Shown in pieces: positions 1-10,175 of a stretch of 64,000 nt of DNA. Source of the DNA: an uncultured Prochlorococcus sp. (GTDB lineage Bacteria; Cyanobacteriota; Cyanobacteriia; PCC-6307; Cyanobiaceae); the NCBI GenBank assembly GCA_902624105.1, contig CACNWH010000001.1, positions 105,835 through 169,834 on the forward strand, read 5' to 3'. The notes beneath the pieces were generated by a model that saw nothing but the letters and a program-made list of their open reading frames with translations, had not been told where the DNA came from and did no database searches. Position 1 is the first letter of the stretch. Each line of letters starts with the position of its first letter. The position numbers and the translations under genes were made by a program.

Positions 1-77
1 ATTTTATTATTCTTCTTAAGACTTTCTTTTAAAGAGAGAGTCAAATATTTTTTTAAAATATTAAAAGTTTTTAGCAT
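1..77 (-). CDS. Possible 5' end of a gene cut by the window edge
   Basis: An ATG at 77-75 on the minus strand opens a frame that runs off the window without a stop. It gives 25 residues starting MLKTFNILKKYL, a basic, amphipathic-looking start. It lies 31 bases downstream of the nadC stop on the same strand, so it could be the next gene of that transcript. The piece is too short to recognise, and a chance ORF in AT-rich DNA is possible. Confidence 0.3.
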   Translation of the reverse strand, partial: MLKTFNILKKYLTLSLKESLKKNNK

Positions 78-107
78 AGAGTAATATTTGAAATTTAATC
101 TATCAAT

Positions 108-1001
108 TTAATCAATATAACGCATACTCAAGTCAATCCATTTACTTTTTGTTGTTGCAGAACTTGTTGATATTAGATTAATGCCATCTATAATATAATT
201 TTCAATTTCATCTGGATTTATTCCAGATACTTCAATGATTAAATTTTTCTTTACGTCTTTACAATCATTATTTAAACTAATTTGTCTTAATAAATTAATA
301 TTATCTCTTAATATATTTGGTTCGATTTCATCTAATAAAATACTATCTGCACCAGCGAGTATGGCTTCTTTAGCCTGAACTATACTTTCTGCTTCTACTA
401 TTATGTGGGTTGTAAAAGGTGTATTTAAACGTATCCTCTCAATTGCATTTTTTATATTTTTACTCCAAGCTATATGATTTTCTTTAATCATTGCTGCGTC
501 GTATAGCCCCATTCTATGATTTATTCCCCCTCCGCATTTAAATGCATACTTTTCTAGATTTCTTAATCCTGGTGTAGTTTTTCTTGTATCAGCTAATTTG
601 ATGCTAGTATTTCTAAGTTTTTCTACGATTTTATAAGTATGAGTTGAAATACCAGAAAGATGCATAGCAATATTTAAAGATATCCTCTCACTGGCTAATA
701 AACTTCTGGATGGGCCATCTAATTCTATTAATATTTGATTTTTTTTAAAGTTTTGGCAGTCTTTAATTAATGGATTAAAATTTATATTCTGATCAATGTG
801 ATTAAAAATTATTTTTAAAAGTTCAATTCCACAAAAAATACCATCTTCTTTCGCTATCCAACAAGCTTTACCAATATTTTCTGTAATACATGATTGTGTA
901 AGATCACCACTTCCAATATCTTCAACAATCCATTCATTTATTTTATTTTTCAATTGTGGTGAATTCCAGTCCAAAATAAAATTATTTATTTCAATTATCA
1001 T
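108..1001 (-). CDS. nadC: Nicotinate-nucleotide pyrophosphorylase (quinolinate phosphoribosyltransferase)
   Basis: Converts quinolinate and PRPP to nicotinate mononucleotide, CO2 and pyrophosphate, the step that feeds de novo NAD synthesis; cytoplasmic. The 297-aa length is normal for the family. Family motifs appear in order: the N-terminal EDIGSGDLT (about 27-35), the substrate-binding DTRKTTPGLR (138-147), GGGINHRMGL (157-166), KENH (173-176) and the barrel strand ILLDEI near 225. Starting at the only suitable ATG preserves the whole N-terminal domain. It lies 46 bases downstream of mnmE on the same strand and may be cotranscribed with it. No oddities seen. Confidence 0.95.
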   Translation of the reverse strand: MIIEINNFILDWNSPQLKNKINEWIVEDIGSGDLTQSCITENIGKACWIAKEDGIFCGIELLKIIFNHIDQNINFNPLIKDCQNFKKNQILIELDGPSRSLLASERISLNIAMHLSGISTHTYKIVEKLRNTSIKLADTRKTTPGLRNLEKYAFKCGGGINHRMGLYDAAMIKENHIAWSKNIKNAIERIRLNTPFTTHIIVEAESIVQAKEAILAGADSILLDEIEPNILRDNINLLRQISLNNDCKDVKKNLIIEVSGINPDEIENYIIDGINLISTSSATTKSKWIDLSMRYID

Positions 1002-1047
1002 TTTAACTTTAAAAGTAAACTTAATTCATTGTTATTTAGTTTTAGAT

Positions 1048-2430
1048 TTACTTACCAATACAAAACTTTGAAAAAATATTATCTAATAATTCTTCCGTTA
1101 ATTCTTCTCCAGTTAATTTAGCCAGATTTTTAATACTATCTCTTAGTTCAATTGCTAAAAAATCAAAAGGTAATTTTTTATCGATTATTTCTGAGGTGTC
1201 ATTTAAGTTTTTTAAAGAATCTTTTAAATTAGACAATTGTCTTTCATTAAGTAATACCTCAATATCTTGGTATTCTTTATTTCCACATTTTTCTATTATT
1301 TTTTCTATCAATAAGTTTTCACCCTGACTCTCTTTTACACTCATAAAAATTGTATTTTTTGCATATTTTTTATTTGTTATTTTTTTTGTTTTAATAAGAT
1401 CTTTTTTATTACCTAATATCGATATAAGTTTTTTAGCTGGAATTTTTTCTATGATTTCCTCATCATCTTTATCTAGGCCAATTGTAAGATCAAAAATATA
1501 AATAATATATTCACATTCTTTGATCATTGCTAAACTTTTTTTAATTCCAATTTTTTCAATATAATCCTCAGTATTTCTTATCCCTGCAGTATCGATAATT
1601 CGAATAGGAATATCTTTAATAATCAAATTGACTTCAATAATATCTCTTGTTGTTCCTGGAATTTCAGTAACAATTGCTTTATTTTGTTTAGAAAGTAAAT
1701 TTAATAAAGAGCTTTTGCCAACATTTGTTTTACCAATTATTGCTATTGAAATTCCATTTTCTATGTAACGATTTCTATTTGTAGTCTCGATTAAGTAATT
1801 TATTTTTTCTTTAATTATGTTTAAATCTTTTGAAAACTTTTTATAATCAAATTCTTGAAAGTCTTCTTCAAAATCTACTCTTGCCTCAATTTCCGCTAAT
1901 TGGTCAATAAGAGATTTTTTAATAAGATTTATTTGCTTATTTAATTCTCCTTGTATTCCTTTAAATGCAATTTCTGCAGCTCTAATATTATTAGAATTGA
2001 TTAATTTATTAATTGATTCTGCTTGAGTTAAATCAATTTTTCCATTTAAAAAAGCTCTTTGACTAAATTCCCCTGGGTTAGCTAATCTAACATGCGAAAT
2101 TTTTAAAAGAATATCTAATATTCTATTCACTATAATAATACCCCCATGACAATGAATCTCAACAATGTCTTCGCCAGTAAAACTATTGGGAGATCGCATT
2201 ACTAGTATTAAAATTTCATCAATTAATTTCTCATTTTCAAGATCTTTTGCATAACCATGAAAAACTCTATTTGATTCCCAAGCTTTTTTTGATTTCGTTT
2301 GTACAATTCTTCTACATGCATTTATAGCATCTGGACCTGATACTCTTATAATTGCAATTCCTCCTTTACCTAAAGTAATTGCTGAAGCTATCGCTGCTAT
2401 TGTGTCATCTAAAGGTATTATTGTACTCAT
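1048..2430 (-). CDS. mnmE: tRNA-modifying GTPase MnmE (TrmE)
   Basis: With MnmG, this enzyme modifies the wobble uridine (U34) of certain tRNAs. The 460-aa protein has the N-terminal folate-binding domain (about 1-120), a helical domain, and an inserted G domain with G1 GKTNVGKS (233-240), G3 DTAG (280-283) and a GNKKD G4. It ends in the diagnostic FCIGK, whose cysteine is conserved in the family. Length and order are canonical. It is divergent from the DUF2062 gene at 2494 and lies upstream of nadC on the minus strand. Confidence 0.96.
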   Translation of the reverse strand: MSTIIPLDDTIAAIASAITLGKGGIAIIRVSGPDAINACRRIVQTKSKKAWESNRVFHGYAKDLENEKLIDEILILVMRSPNSFTGEDIVEIHCHGGIIIVNRILDILLKISHVRLANPGEFSQRAFLNGKIDLTQAESINKLINSNNIRAAEIAFKGIQGELNKQINLIKKSLIDQLAEIEARVDFEEDFQEFDYKKFSKDLNIIKEKINYLIETTNRNRYIENGISIAIIGKTNVGKSSLLNLLSKQNKAIVTEIPGTTRDIIEVNLIIKDIPIRIIDTAGIRNTEDYIEKIGIKKSLAMIKECEYIIYIFDLTIGLDKDDEEIIEKIPAKKLISILGNKKDLIKTKKITNKKYAKNTIFMSVKESQGENLLIEKIIEKCGNKEYQDIEVLLNERQLSNLKDSLKNLNDTSEIIDKKLPFDFLAIELRDSIKNLAKLTGEELTEELLDNIFSKFCIGK

Positions 2431-2493
2431 TTCTCACTTTGTAAAAAATAATTTTGTAAGATAAACAAAATTTCTGCCTATAGAATTTTCAGA

Positions 2494-2934
2494 ATGAATT
2501 TAATTAAAGAATTATTCAGTAAAAAAATTCTATCATTAATTTGGCAGCAAGATGGTACACCATATTTTAAAGCGAAAGGTACTGCAGCAGGTGTCTTTAG
2601 TGGCTGCTTCCCTTTCTTTGGTTTTCAAACATTATTGGGAATATTCCTTGCGAGAATTATAAAAGGTAACTTAGCTTTAGCCGCAATTGGAACATGGGTA
2701 AGTAATCCTTTTACTTATATTCCTTTATATTTTTTAAACTATAAAATAGGATCTTTCCTTTTACATGATGATGAAAATATAATAATTCAACCAAGTCTGA
2801 TAAAAGAAGAATTTTGGCAACAAGGTTGGTTTATAATTTCAAGATTAATACTTGGTTCTAGTGTTATTGGATTGCTTTTGGGTTTGATAAGTGGCACCTT
2901 AACTTATTATCTAGTAAAAATCATAAAAAAGTAA
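2494..2934 (+). CDS. DUF2062 family membrane protein
   Basis: This 146-aa protein matches the DUF2062 pattern: a basic N-terminus, then a hydrophobic stretch containing PFFGFQTLLG, a central NPFTYIPLYF motif and a C-terminal membrane helix. About three membrane segments can be seen (roughly 33-55, 62-85 and 112-140). Family function is not established; some members are fused or linked to glycosyltransferases. It is divergent from mnmE and convergent with the downstream ppGpp enzyme gene. The family call rests on motif similarity only. Confidence 0.75.
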   Translation: MNLIKELFSKKILSLIWQQDGTPYFKAKGTAAGVFSGCFPFFGFQTLLGIFLARIIKGNLALAAIGTWVSNPFTYIPLYFLNYKIGSFLLHDDENIIIQPSLIKEEFWQQGWFIISRLILGSSVIGLLLGLISGTLTYYLVKIIKK

Positions 2935-2977
2935 ATCTTTAATAAATTTCCAATTATTTTGATTTAATCATTTTTTA

Positions 2978-5287
2978 CTACGTTAATTCGACTCTCGCAA
3001 TTTCAATAACATCAGCCATTGACTTTATTTGATCTATAGTTTTATTTAATTGACTATAACTTTCAAGTTCCACGCATAAATTAATAATTGCAGGTTTATT
3101 GAATGCGGTCTTAACACTTGCATCACTCACATTTATTCCTTTATCAGATAAACGCATCAAAATATCTTTTAATACTCCAACTCTATCTATAACTTCTATC
3201 CTTAATTGAATTGGAAATTTATTGTTATTAATTTTATTAGTTTGATTCCATCTCACTGGTAATCTTCTTTCTATTGGAATTGGATTAACATTTTCACAAT
3301 CTCTTCTATGAATAGTAATACCATGGTTACCTAAAGATACTGCTCCCACAATTTCTTCTCCAGGGAGGGGGCTGCAGCATTTGCCAATACGATAATCTAA
3401 TCCTTCAATACCAGATATTGGAGATTTATTTGCTACTTTTGAATAATTTTTTGTTAAGAGATTTTGATCTTTTATATTTTGAGCTATTTCATTATCAGTT
3501 TCATTCTTATTTTTAATATTTTTAATATTTATTTCCTCTCTAAATCTATTTAAGACTTGCTGAAGAGTAGTTCCTCCATAACCTAGAGATGCCAATAGGT
3601 CTTCAGTATTCTTTAAATTACATCTTTGAGCAACTTTATTCATTTCTTCACTGTTCATAAGTGATTCAAATCCATTCTTTCCAATTCCTTTTTCTAATAA
3701 ATCTCTCCCTCGCTTAATAGTGTCTTCTCGATGACTTTTTTTATACCATTGTCTTATACGATTTTTGGCAGTAGGTGTGACTGCAAAATTTAACCAATCT
3801 AGACTTGGATTAGAATTATTACTTGTAAGTATTTCAACAAAATCACCATTTTTTAAAATTGTTGATAATGGTGATAATTTTTCATTTATTCTTATGCCAT
3901 TGCAATGATTGCCAACTTCAGAATGTATTCTGTAAGCAAAATCGATAGCAGTAGAACCTTTTCTCAAGCTCACAACATCACCTTTTGGGGTAATGACAAA
4001 AACCTCTTCATCAAAAAGATCTGCTTTAATTGATGCTAAGTAATCATTATGATCTTTTTCATTTCCTTCTTGTTGCCATTCTAGTAGTTGTCTGAACCAA
4101 TTAAATTTTTCAGCTTCCGCGAATGCAGGAGAACCGCCCTCTTTATACTTCCAATGAGCAGCAATACCAAATTCAGCGACTTGATGCATCTCAGTTGTTC
4201 TAATTTGGATTTCAACTGGTCTATATCTACCAATGACAGATGTATGTAAAGATTGATATCCATTAGGCTTCGGAAGACCTATGTAGTCTTTGAATCTACC
4301 TGGTATAGGTTTAAAAGTATCATGAACTACTGCTAATGCTCTATAGCAGTAATCTGTATTTGACACAATTATTCTCAGTGCAGCCACATCATAAATTTCA
4401 TTAAATTGTTTTTGCTGCCTCTCCATTTTGCTCCAAATCCCATATAAATGTTTTGGCCTCCCACTAATCTCAAATTGATCTAATCCAGCAGCTTTTAGTT
4501 TATCTTTTATAAGAGTTAATGTATTATTCAACCTTTGTTCTCTATCACTTCTTTTGATTGAAATTTGGTCTTTTAAATTTTCATATTTTTCTGGTTCGAG
4601 AAATTTAAAAGCTAGATCTTCTAATTCCCATTTAAATCTATTAATTCCTAATCTATTTGCTAGGGGAGCATAAATTTCTCTTGTTTCTCTAGCAATTCTT
4701 TTTTTTCTTTCTTCACTAAGCCATTCAATAGTTCTCATATTATGTAATCGATCAGCTAGTTTTACTAAAACTACCCTTATATCTCTAGCCATTGCTAAAA
4801 ACATTTTTCTTAGATTTTCAGCTTGAGCTTCTGTTCTATTTGTAAAGTGAATTCCACCAAGCTTGGTCACACCTTCTACAAGTATTTTTACTTCTAATCC
4901 GAAATTATTTTCAATCTCAGTTAAAGGAATACCAGTATCCTCTACTACATCATGTAAAAGTCCTGCTGCGATTACTGATGGGCTAGCACCAATCTCTTTT
5001 AAAAGATCTGCGACTGCAACAGGATGAATTATATATGGTTCGCCGCTTGCTCTCAGTTGTCCTTCATGTGCTTTAAATGCCAACTTAAATGCCTCAGCTA
5101 TTAAAACTGAATTTTTAGTATCATTATTATTTTTATTTTCGGAATTTATTAAGCTATCTCTGAGCCATTGAGGCAATTTTATTTGATATTTTGATTGATG
5201 ACTTTCAAAACTTTTATTTTCAGGCAAAATAGAATTTGAAACAATTTGTTCCTTTTTTTTGTTTGAATTTGTCTTGGCTTCAAACAT
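2978..5287 (-). CDS. spoT: Bifunctional (p)ppGpp synthetase/hydrolase, Rel/SpoT family
   Basis: Makes and degrades the alarmone (p)ppGpp for the stringent response. The 769-aa protein has all four long-RSH parts. The HD hydrolase region has H88 in IIHP and the H112-D113 pair in LLHDVVEDT. The synthetase region contains FKDYIGLPKPNGYQSLHT. A TGS domain lies at about 425-490 and a C-terminal ACT domain at about 695-768. Because HD and synthetase motifs are both intact, both activities are likely. An asparagine-rich stretch near residues 50-60 precedes the HD domain. It appears monocistronic, divergent from the ABC ATPase gene at 5343. Confidence 0.93.
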   Translation of the reverse strand: MFEAKTNSNKKKEQIVSNSILPENKSFESHQSKYQIKLPQWLRDSLINSENKNNNDTKNSVLIAEAFKLAFKAHEGQLRASGEPYIIHPVAVADLLKEIGASPSVIAAGLLHDVVEDTGIPLTEIENNFGLEVKILVEGVTKLGGIHFTNRTEAQAENLRKMFLAMARDIRVVLVKLADRLHNMRTIEWLSEERKKRIARETREIYAPLANRLGINRFKWELEDLAFKFLEPEKYENLKDQISIKRSDREQRLNNTLTLIKDKLKAAGLDQFEISGRPKHLYGIWSKMERQQKQFNEIYDVAALRIIVSNTDYCYRALAVVHDTFKPIPGRFKDYIGLPKPNGYQSLHTSVIGRYRPVEIQIRTTEMHQVAEFGIAAHWKYKEGGSPAFAEAEKFNWFRQLLEWQQEGNEKDHNDYLASIKADLFDEEVFVITPKGDVVSLRKGSTAIDFAYRIHSEVGNHCNGIRINEKLSPLSTILKNGDFVEILTSNNSNPSLDWLNFAVTPTAKNRIRQWYKKSHREDTIKRGRDLLEKGIGKNGFESLMNSEEMNKVAQRCNLKNTEDLLASLGYGGTTLQQVLNRFREEINIKNIKNKNETDNEIAQNIKDQNLLTKNYSKVANKSPISGIEGLDYRIGKCCSPLPGEEIVGAVSLGNHGITIHRRDCENVNPIPIERRLPVRWNQTNKINNNKFPIQLRIEVIDRVGVLKDILMRLSDKGINVSDASVKTAFNKPAIINLCVELESYSQLNKTIDQIKSMADVIEIARVELT

Positions 5288-5342
5288 TTCTATTTCCTTT
5301 TCATTTATTTTATTTATTACTGGTTAAATTTGCTACAAAATT

Positions 5343-6941
5343 ATGAAAATAAATTTCAGCAAAATTTTAGAAATTAATAATTTAACTGTTACTTACAGTC
5401 CTAATCAAATCCCAGTTCTTAAGAATTTGCAGTTAGAAGTAAATAAAGGAGATCATCTAGCATTAGTAGGACCCTCAGGTTGTGGTAAAACGACATTGGC
5501 AAAATCAATTATTAATATGTTGCCTAAAAATTCAATTTCTACTGGAGAAATATTTGTTATGGGTGAGAATTGTAAAGTTATGAATAATGAACAATTACAA
5601 ACTTTCAGAAGGAAAAATTTTGGTTATATATATCAAGACTCAATTAGAAAATTAAATCCACTCATGACTGTTGAAGCTCATTTATATGAGTTGTTAAAGA
5701 TCCATAAACCTGATACTTCAGATTGTGAAATAGAGAAACTTGTACATGAAATTTTCTTCAAAGTTGGAATTGATATAAGAAGATTAAAATCATATCCTCA
5801 TGAATTTAGTGGGGGGATGCGTCAAAGAGTATGTATAGCGTTGGCATTAGCATTAAACCCTTCGATAATCATTGCAGATGAACCAACTACTAGTCTTGAT
5901 TCATATACAAGTTATCAAATAATGGATGAACTTTTAAATTTGTGTAAAAAATTTGATATCACTTTAATTTTGATTAGCCATGATATTCATCTTGCGGCAA
6001 AATGGTGTAAAAAAATAGCTATTTTTGATAAGGGAAGAATTAAAGAGTATGGAGAAATAAAAGAAATTCTTAATTCTCCAAAATCTGATATTGGTAAAAA
6101 ATTAGTCGCCTCTGCTTTTTATAAATTACAAGCAAATACTTTATTCTCTAAAGAAAATCCTGTCATATTAGAAGTTGAAAATTTAAGATGTTGGTATAGA
6201 TCAGGTTATTCTTTTTTTAGTCAAAAATGGAATAAAGCTATTAATCAAGTCAGTTTTAAATTGTTTCGAAATGAAACTTTAGGTTTCGTAGGTATTTCAG
6301 GGAGCGGAAAAAGTACTTTAGGAAGAGCACTAGTTGGACTTTTAGATCAGCGAGGAGGAAATATAAAAATTAATATTGACAATGGAAATTTTAATAGAAA
6401 TCTAAAAATTCAAAAAGCTAGGAATATCCAAATGATCTTTCAAGATCCATTTTCAAGTCTAAACCCTAAGATGACTGTTCAAACAATCCTAGAAGATATA
6501 CTGTTTTTACATAATTCTTCTAGTAAGAAAATTATGAAAGATAAGCTTAAATCGACTTTAAATAAATTAAATTTACCTTTTCATAGTAACTTTCTTAATT
6601 CTTACCCTAATGAATTATCTGGCGGGCAACTACAAAGAGTAGCAATTGCGAGAGCACTTTTAATTAATCCTAAAATACTTATTTGTGATGAGAGTGTAAC
6701 AATGCTTGATGCAACAGTAAAAATGGAGATTTTAAAATTATTAAGACAAATTCAGGAAGAAATGACTTTATCAATTATCTTTATCACACATGATTTAGGA
6801 TTAGCAAAAAAATTTTGTGATAGGTTATTGATTATCAATAAAGGTACAGTTGTAGAGGAAGGTGATTCTTTTCAAGTATTCAATAATCCTCAACATAATG
6901 TCACTAAAAATCTTATTAAAAATAGTTTAAATATTAATTAA
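5343..6941 (+). CDS. ABC transporter ATPase with two nucleotide-binding domains (peptide/nickel-type)
   Basis: The 532-aa protein has two complete ABC ATPase domains in tandem. The first has Walker A GPSGCGKT (43-50), signature FSGGMRQRV and Walker B IIIADEPT. The second has Walker A GISGSGKS (about 318), signature LSGGQLQRVAIARAL and Walker B ILICDES. This layout is typical of fused DppD-DppF-like ATPases for peptides, nickel or similar substrates. No permease or binding-protein gene lies nearby, so the substrate cannot be read from context. Its 3' end overlaps the convergent rluD-like gene by 8 bases. Confidence 0.88.
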   Translation: MKINFSKILEINNLTVTYSPNQIPVLKNLQLEVNKGDHLALVGPSGCGKTTLAKSIINMLPKNSISTGEIFVMGENCKVMNNEQLQTFRRKNFGYIYQDSIRKLNPLMTVEAHLYELLKIHKPDTSDCEIEKLVHEIFFKVGIDIRRLKSYPHEFSGGMRQRVCIALALALNPSIIIADEPTTSLDSYTSYQIMDELLNLCKKFDITLILISHDIHLAAKWCKKIAIFDKGRIKEYGEIKEILNSPKSDIGKKLVASAFYKLQANTLFSKENPVILEVENLRCWYRSGYSFFSQKWNKAINQVSFKLFRNETLGFVGISGSGKSTLGRALVGLLDQRGGNIKINIDNGNFNRNLKIQKARNIQMIFQDPFSSLNPKMTVQTILEDILFLHNSSSKKIMKDKLKSTLNKLNLPFHSNFLNSYPNELSGGQLQRVAIARALLINPKILICDESVTMLDATVKMEILKLLRQIQEEMTLSIIFITHDLGLAKKFCDRLLIINKGTVVEEGDSFQVFNNPQHNVTKNLIKNSLNIN

Positions 6942-7908
6942 TTTTTTTGATCGTTTTTAAAAGTTTTTGAAATTCGTATGGCAAATCAGCTTCGAAAATC
7001 ATTTCATTACCATTAATAGGATGTATCAATCCTAGACGATTTGCATGAAGAGCTTGTCCTGATAAATTACAAGGAAGTTTTTTACATCTACCATATAAAG
7101 GATCTCCAAGAATGGGATGTTTAATGTAAGCACAGTGAACTCTAATTTGATGAGTTCTCCCAGTATCTAATTTGAAGCTCATTAATGAATAATTACCAAT
7201 TTTTTCAATTAATTTCCAATGAGTGCATGCATATCTACCTTCATTTTCTTCAACAACAGTATATTTTTTTCGATCATTTGGATGTCTTCCAATATTACCC
7301 AATATTTTACCTTCTTTTTGTTTAGGTGCTCCATGAATAACCGCTAAATAATTTCTTGATGCAATTTTATTCTTTATTTGTAGTTGAAGATTTACTAATG
7401 CTTCTTGACTTTTAGCCACAACAATACAGCCTGAGGTGTCTTTATCTAATCGATGAACGATCCCAGGCCTTAACTTCCCATTTATACCAGGTAAATTTTT
7501 GCAATGAGCTAATAGTCCATTAACTAAAGTGCCGGATTTATGTCCCGGAGCAGGATGAACCGTTACTCCTGATGATTTATTAATAACTATGATATGCTTA
7601 TCTTCAAATAAAATATCAAGATCCATTTTTTCTGGTTTTAGATAAGGTAATGGCTCAGGTGGTGTCAACCAAATTTGTACATTATCTCCTTGCTTTAAGG
7701 GTGTTTTAGCTTTTGCTGGTTTATAATTAATCAAAATTAATCCAGAATTTATAAAATTCTGAATACTTGTTCTGCTCTGCTCTGGTCTTTGACTTACAAG
7801 CCATCTATCAAGTCGCATAGGTAATTCAAACTTATATTTAATTTCTATTAGCTCTCCTTCTCCTTCACCAAATAAAGAATTGTGTTCAGAATTCACTTGG
7901 TACCTCAA
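6934..7908 (-). CDS. rluD: Pseudouridine synthase, RluA/RluD family (23S rRNA)
   Basis: Isomerises uridines to pseudouridine in rRNA. The 324-aa protein has an N-terminal S4 RNA-binding domain (about 30-95, containing RLDRWLVSQ) and the RluA catalytic motif HRLDKDTSG, whose Asp is the nucleophile. RTHQIRVH lies further on. The S4 domain fits RluD-like large-subunit enzymes, but the exact target uridines cannot be told from sequence. It overlaps the upstream GTPase gene by 23 bases, which suggests translational coupling and a ribosome-maturation pair. Confidence 0.88.
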   Translation of the reverse strand: MRYQVNSEHNSLFGEGEGELIEIKYKFELPMRLDRWLVSQRPEQSRTSIQNFINSGLILINYKPAKAKTPLKQGDNVQIWLTPPEPLPYLKPEKMDLDILFEDKHIIVINKSSGVTVHPAPGHKSGTLVNGLLAHCKNLPGINGKLRPGIVHRLDKDTSGCIVVAKSQEALVNLQLQIKNKIASRNYLAVIHGAPKQKEGKILGNIGRHPNDRKKYTVVEENEGRYACTHWKLIEKIGNYSLMSFKLDTGRTHQIRVHCAYIKHPILGDPLYGRCKKLPCNLSGQALHANRLGLIHPINGNEMIFEADLPYEFQKLLKTIKKIN

Positions 7909-8758
7909 GACAAATTTTACCTAACATTTGAGTCCTGAAATCTTCAAGCAATTTATTTGCCATTCTCCTCTGATTACCTGAGGTATGTTTCTCAGAAGCT
8001 AGTTTAATCCATTGATCTGGATCTTTAAAATTTTTATCTAAATCTATGCTATATCTTTTAGATATCTGATTTAAAGAAATATTCGATACTGGATTATTAT
8101 GTAATTTTAAAATGATTCTCAGAAATTCTCTAGCAACACTATCAAGATCGTATGCTGCTTCACCAATATCATCGCAGATTGCAAGATTTAAAGCAGATTT
8201 TTGATTATCTAAATCAGGTGGAATTATTCCTGGAGCGTCTAGTAAATCGATACCATTATTTAATCTTATCCATCTCAGAGATCTTGTGACACCAGCTTTT
8301 CTTGCACTTTTTGCTACTCTTTTTCTCGCAATTCTATTAATTAAAGCTGACTTCCCTACATTTGGAAAACCTAATGTTAGTGCCCTAATAGATCTTGCCT
8401 TCATACCTCTTGATTCTCTTCTAATATCTATTGATACTCTTGATTCTGATGCGGCTTTGTATATTTCTTTTATGCCAATTCCCTTTTTTGAATCACACCA
8501 AAGGGGAGTTTTATCTCTTTCCTTAAACCAATTAGTCCATTTATTAATTGCAGAATCTGAAATCATATCTGCTCTATTTATAACTAAAAGATGTTTTTTA
8601 TCTTTTATCCACTTATTGAGATGTAGATGACTAGTTGAAAGTGGTATTCTTGCATCTCTTACTTCAATAACAAGATCTACTCTTTTTATGGTTTCCTTGA
8701 GTTTCTTTTCAGCTTTTGCTATGTGACCTGGATACCATTGAATTTTAGGTATTTTCAC
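7886..8758 (-). CDS. rbgA: Ribosome biogenesis GTPase, YlqF/RbgA family
   Basis: A circularly permuted GTPase that helps assemble the 50S subunit. In the 290-aa protein the motifs come in permuted order: NRAD (G4) about residue 61, a G5-like CDSKKG, then G1 GFPNVGKSA near 130 and G3 DAPG near 175. The N-terminal IQWYPGHIAKA is characteristic of YlqF. The C-terminal helical domain is present. It overlaps the rluD-like gene by 23 bases, so the two probably share a message. Confidence 0.9.
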   Translation of the reverse strand: MKIPKIQWYPGHIAKAEKKLKETIKRVDLVIEVRDARIPLSTSHLHLNKWIKDKKHLLVINRADMISDSAINKWTNWFKERDKTPLWCDSKKGIGIKEIYKAASESRVSIDIRRESRGMKARSIRALTLGFPNVGKSALINRIARKRVAKSARKAGVTRSLRWIRLNNGIDLLDAPGIIPPDLDNQKSALNLAICDDIGEAAYDLDSVAREFLRIILKLHNNPVSNISLNQISKRYSIDLDKNFKDPDQWIKLASEKHTSGNQRRMANKLLEDFRTQMLGKICLEVPSEF

Positions 8759-8965
8759 ATTAATAAAATGTTTGGAATAAAAAATTTTTTAATTATTTAT
8801 TCTGATTTAAATATATCTTATTCTATTTTTGTAATTAAAACTTTTTATCAATTAACTAATTAAAAAAATTTTTTAAATTTTATTAAGGCATAACTATTTA
8901 ATACTAAATTTTTACCCAATAGCGATTTATAAACGCTAGGGTTTCAAGGTTATTAAGAAGTATTC

Positions 8966-10174
8966 ATGTCAAAGTTATCTCTTTCAAGTTTAAGCAAATC
9001 ATCTCTAGAGGGTAAAAAAGTACTAGTTCGCGTTGATTTTAATGTTCCACTTAATGAGGAAGGAAAGATTACTGACGATACTCGCATAAGAGCAGCTATC
9101 CCAACAATTGAATATTTGATTAATAATTCATCAAAGGTAATATTGTCAGCTCATTTTGGAAGACCTAAAGGTAAAGTAAATGAGAAGATGAGACTAACTC
9201 CAGTAGCCTCAAGATTAAGTTCAATTCTTCAAAAGAAAGTCACTTTATCAAGTAGCTGTATTGGAGAAGAAGCGAATGCTTTAGCTAATGCACTAAATAA
9301 TGGTGATGTTATGTTATTGGAAAATGTAAGATTTTATGAAGAAGAAGAGAAAAATGATAAGGATTTTGCGAAAAGCTTAGCCTCTATTGCTGATATGTAT
9401 GTTAATGATGCTTTTGGTGCCGCACATAGAGCTCATGCCTCTACACAAGGAGTGACAGAATTCTTAAATCCATCTGTAGCAGGATTCTTATTAGAGAAGG
9501 AGCTTAAATACTTGCAAGGTGCTATTGATAATCCTCAAAGACCATTAGCCGCAATAGTTGGTGGCTCTAAAGTCAGTAGTAAGATAGGGGTTTTAGATTC
9601 TCTTTTGGATAAATGCGATAAAATAATTATTGGCGGAGGAATGATATTCACTTTTTATAAAGCTAGAGGTTTAAATGTTGGAAAAAGTCTGGTAGAGGAA
9701 GATAAATTAGAATTAGCAAGAAATTTAGAAAAGAAAGCACAAGATAAAGGGGTTGAATTACTTTTACCTTCAGATGTAGTTCTTGCTAATGAATTTTCAC
9801 CAATTGCAGATACTAAAATTTCTAATATCAATTCTATAAGTGGAGATTGGATGGGATTAGATATTGGTCCAGAATCCATTGAAACATTTCAAAAAGCTCT
9901 CTTAGAATGTAAATCAATAATTTGGAATGGCCCTATGGGTGTATTTGAATTTGAAAAATTTGCTAATGGTACTAATGCTATCGCAAAAACTTTAGCTGAT
10001 TTAAGCTCTTCTTCTGATGTTTGTACCATTATTGGAGGTGGAGATTCTGTCGCTGCTGTAGAAAAAGCAGGATTAGCAGATCAAATGTCTCATATTTCAA
10101 CTGGTGGCGGAGCGAGCTTAGAACTTCTTGAAGGTAAAATACTTCCAGGAGTTGCTGCTCTTAATGATTGCTAG
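8966..10174 (+). CDS. pgk: Phosphoglycerate kinase
   Basis: Interconverts 1,3-bisphosphoglycerate and 3-phosphoglycerate with ATP/ADP; in this organism it serves the Calvin cycle and glycolysis. The 402-aa length is typical. Visible motifs are VRVDFNVPL near the N-terminus, [17 protein letters not shown], the [11 protein letters not shown] hinge region, and the C-terminal nucleotide-binding GGGDSVAAV. The 207-base upstream gap is AT-rich and presumably holds the promoter. It stops one base short of a convergent hypothetical gene. Confidence 0.97.
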   Translation: MSKLSLSSLSKSSLEGKKVLVRVDFNVPLNEEGKITDDTRIRAAIPTIEYLINNSSKVILSAHFGRPKGKVNEKMRLTPVASRLSSILQKKVTLSSSCIGEEANALANALNNGDVMLLENVRFYEEEEKNDKDFAKSLASIADMYVNDAFGAAHRAHASTQGVTEFLNPSVAGFLLEKELKYLQGAIDNPQRPLAAIVGGSKVSSKIGVLDSLLDKCDKIIIGGGMIFTFYKARGLNVGKSLVEEDKLELARNLEKKAQDKGVELLLPSDVVLANEFSPIADTKISNINSISGDWMGLDIGPESIETFQKALLECKSIIWNGPMGVFEFEKFANGTNAIAKTLADLSSSSDVCTIIGGGDSVAAVEKAGLADQMSHISTGGGASLELLEGKILPGVAALNDC

Positions 10175-10175
10175 T

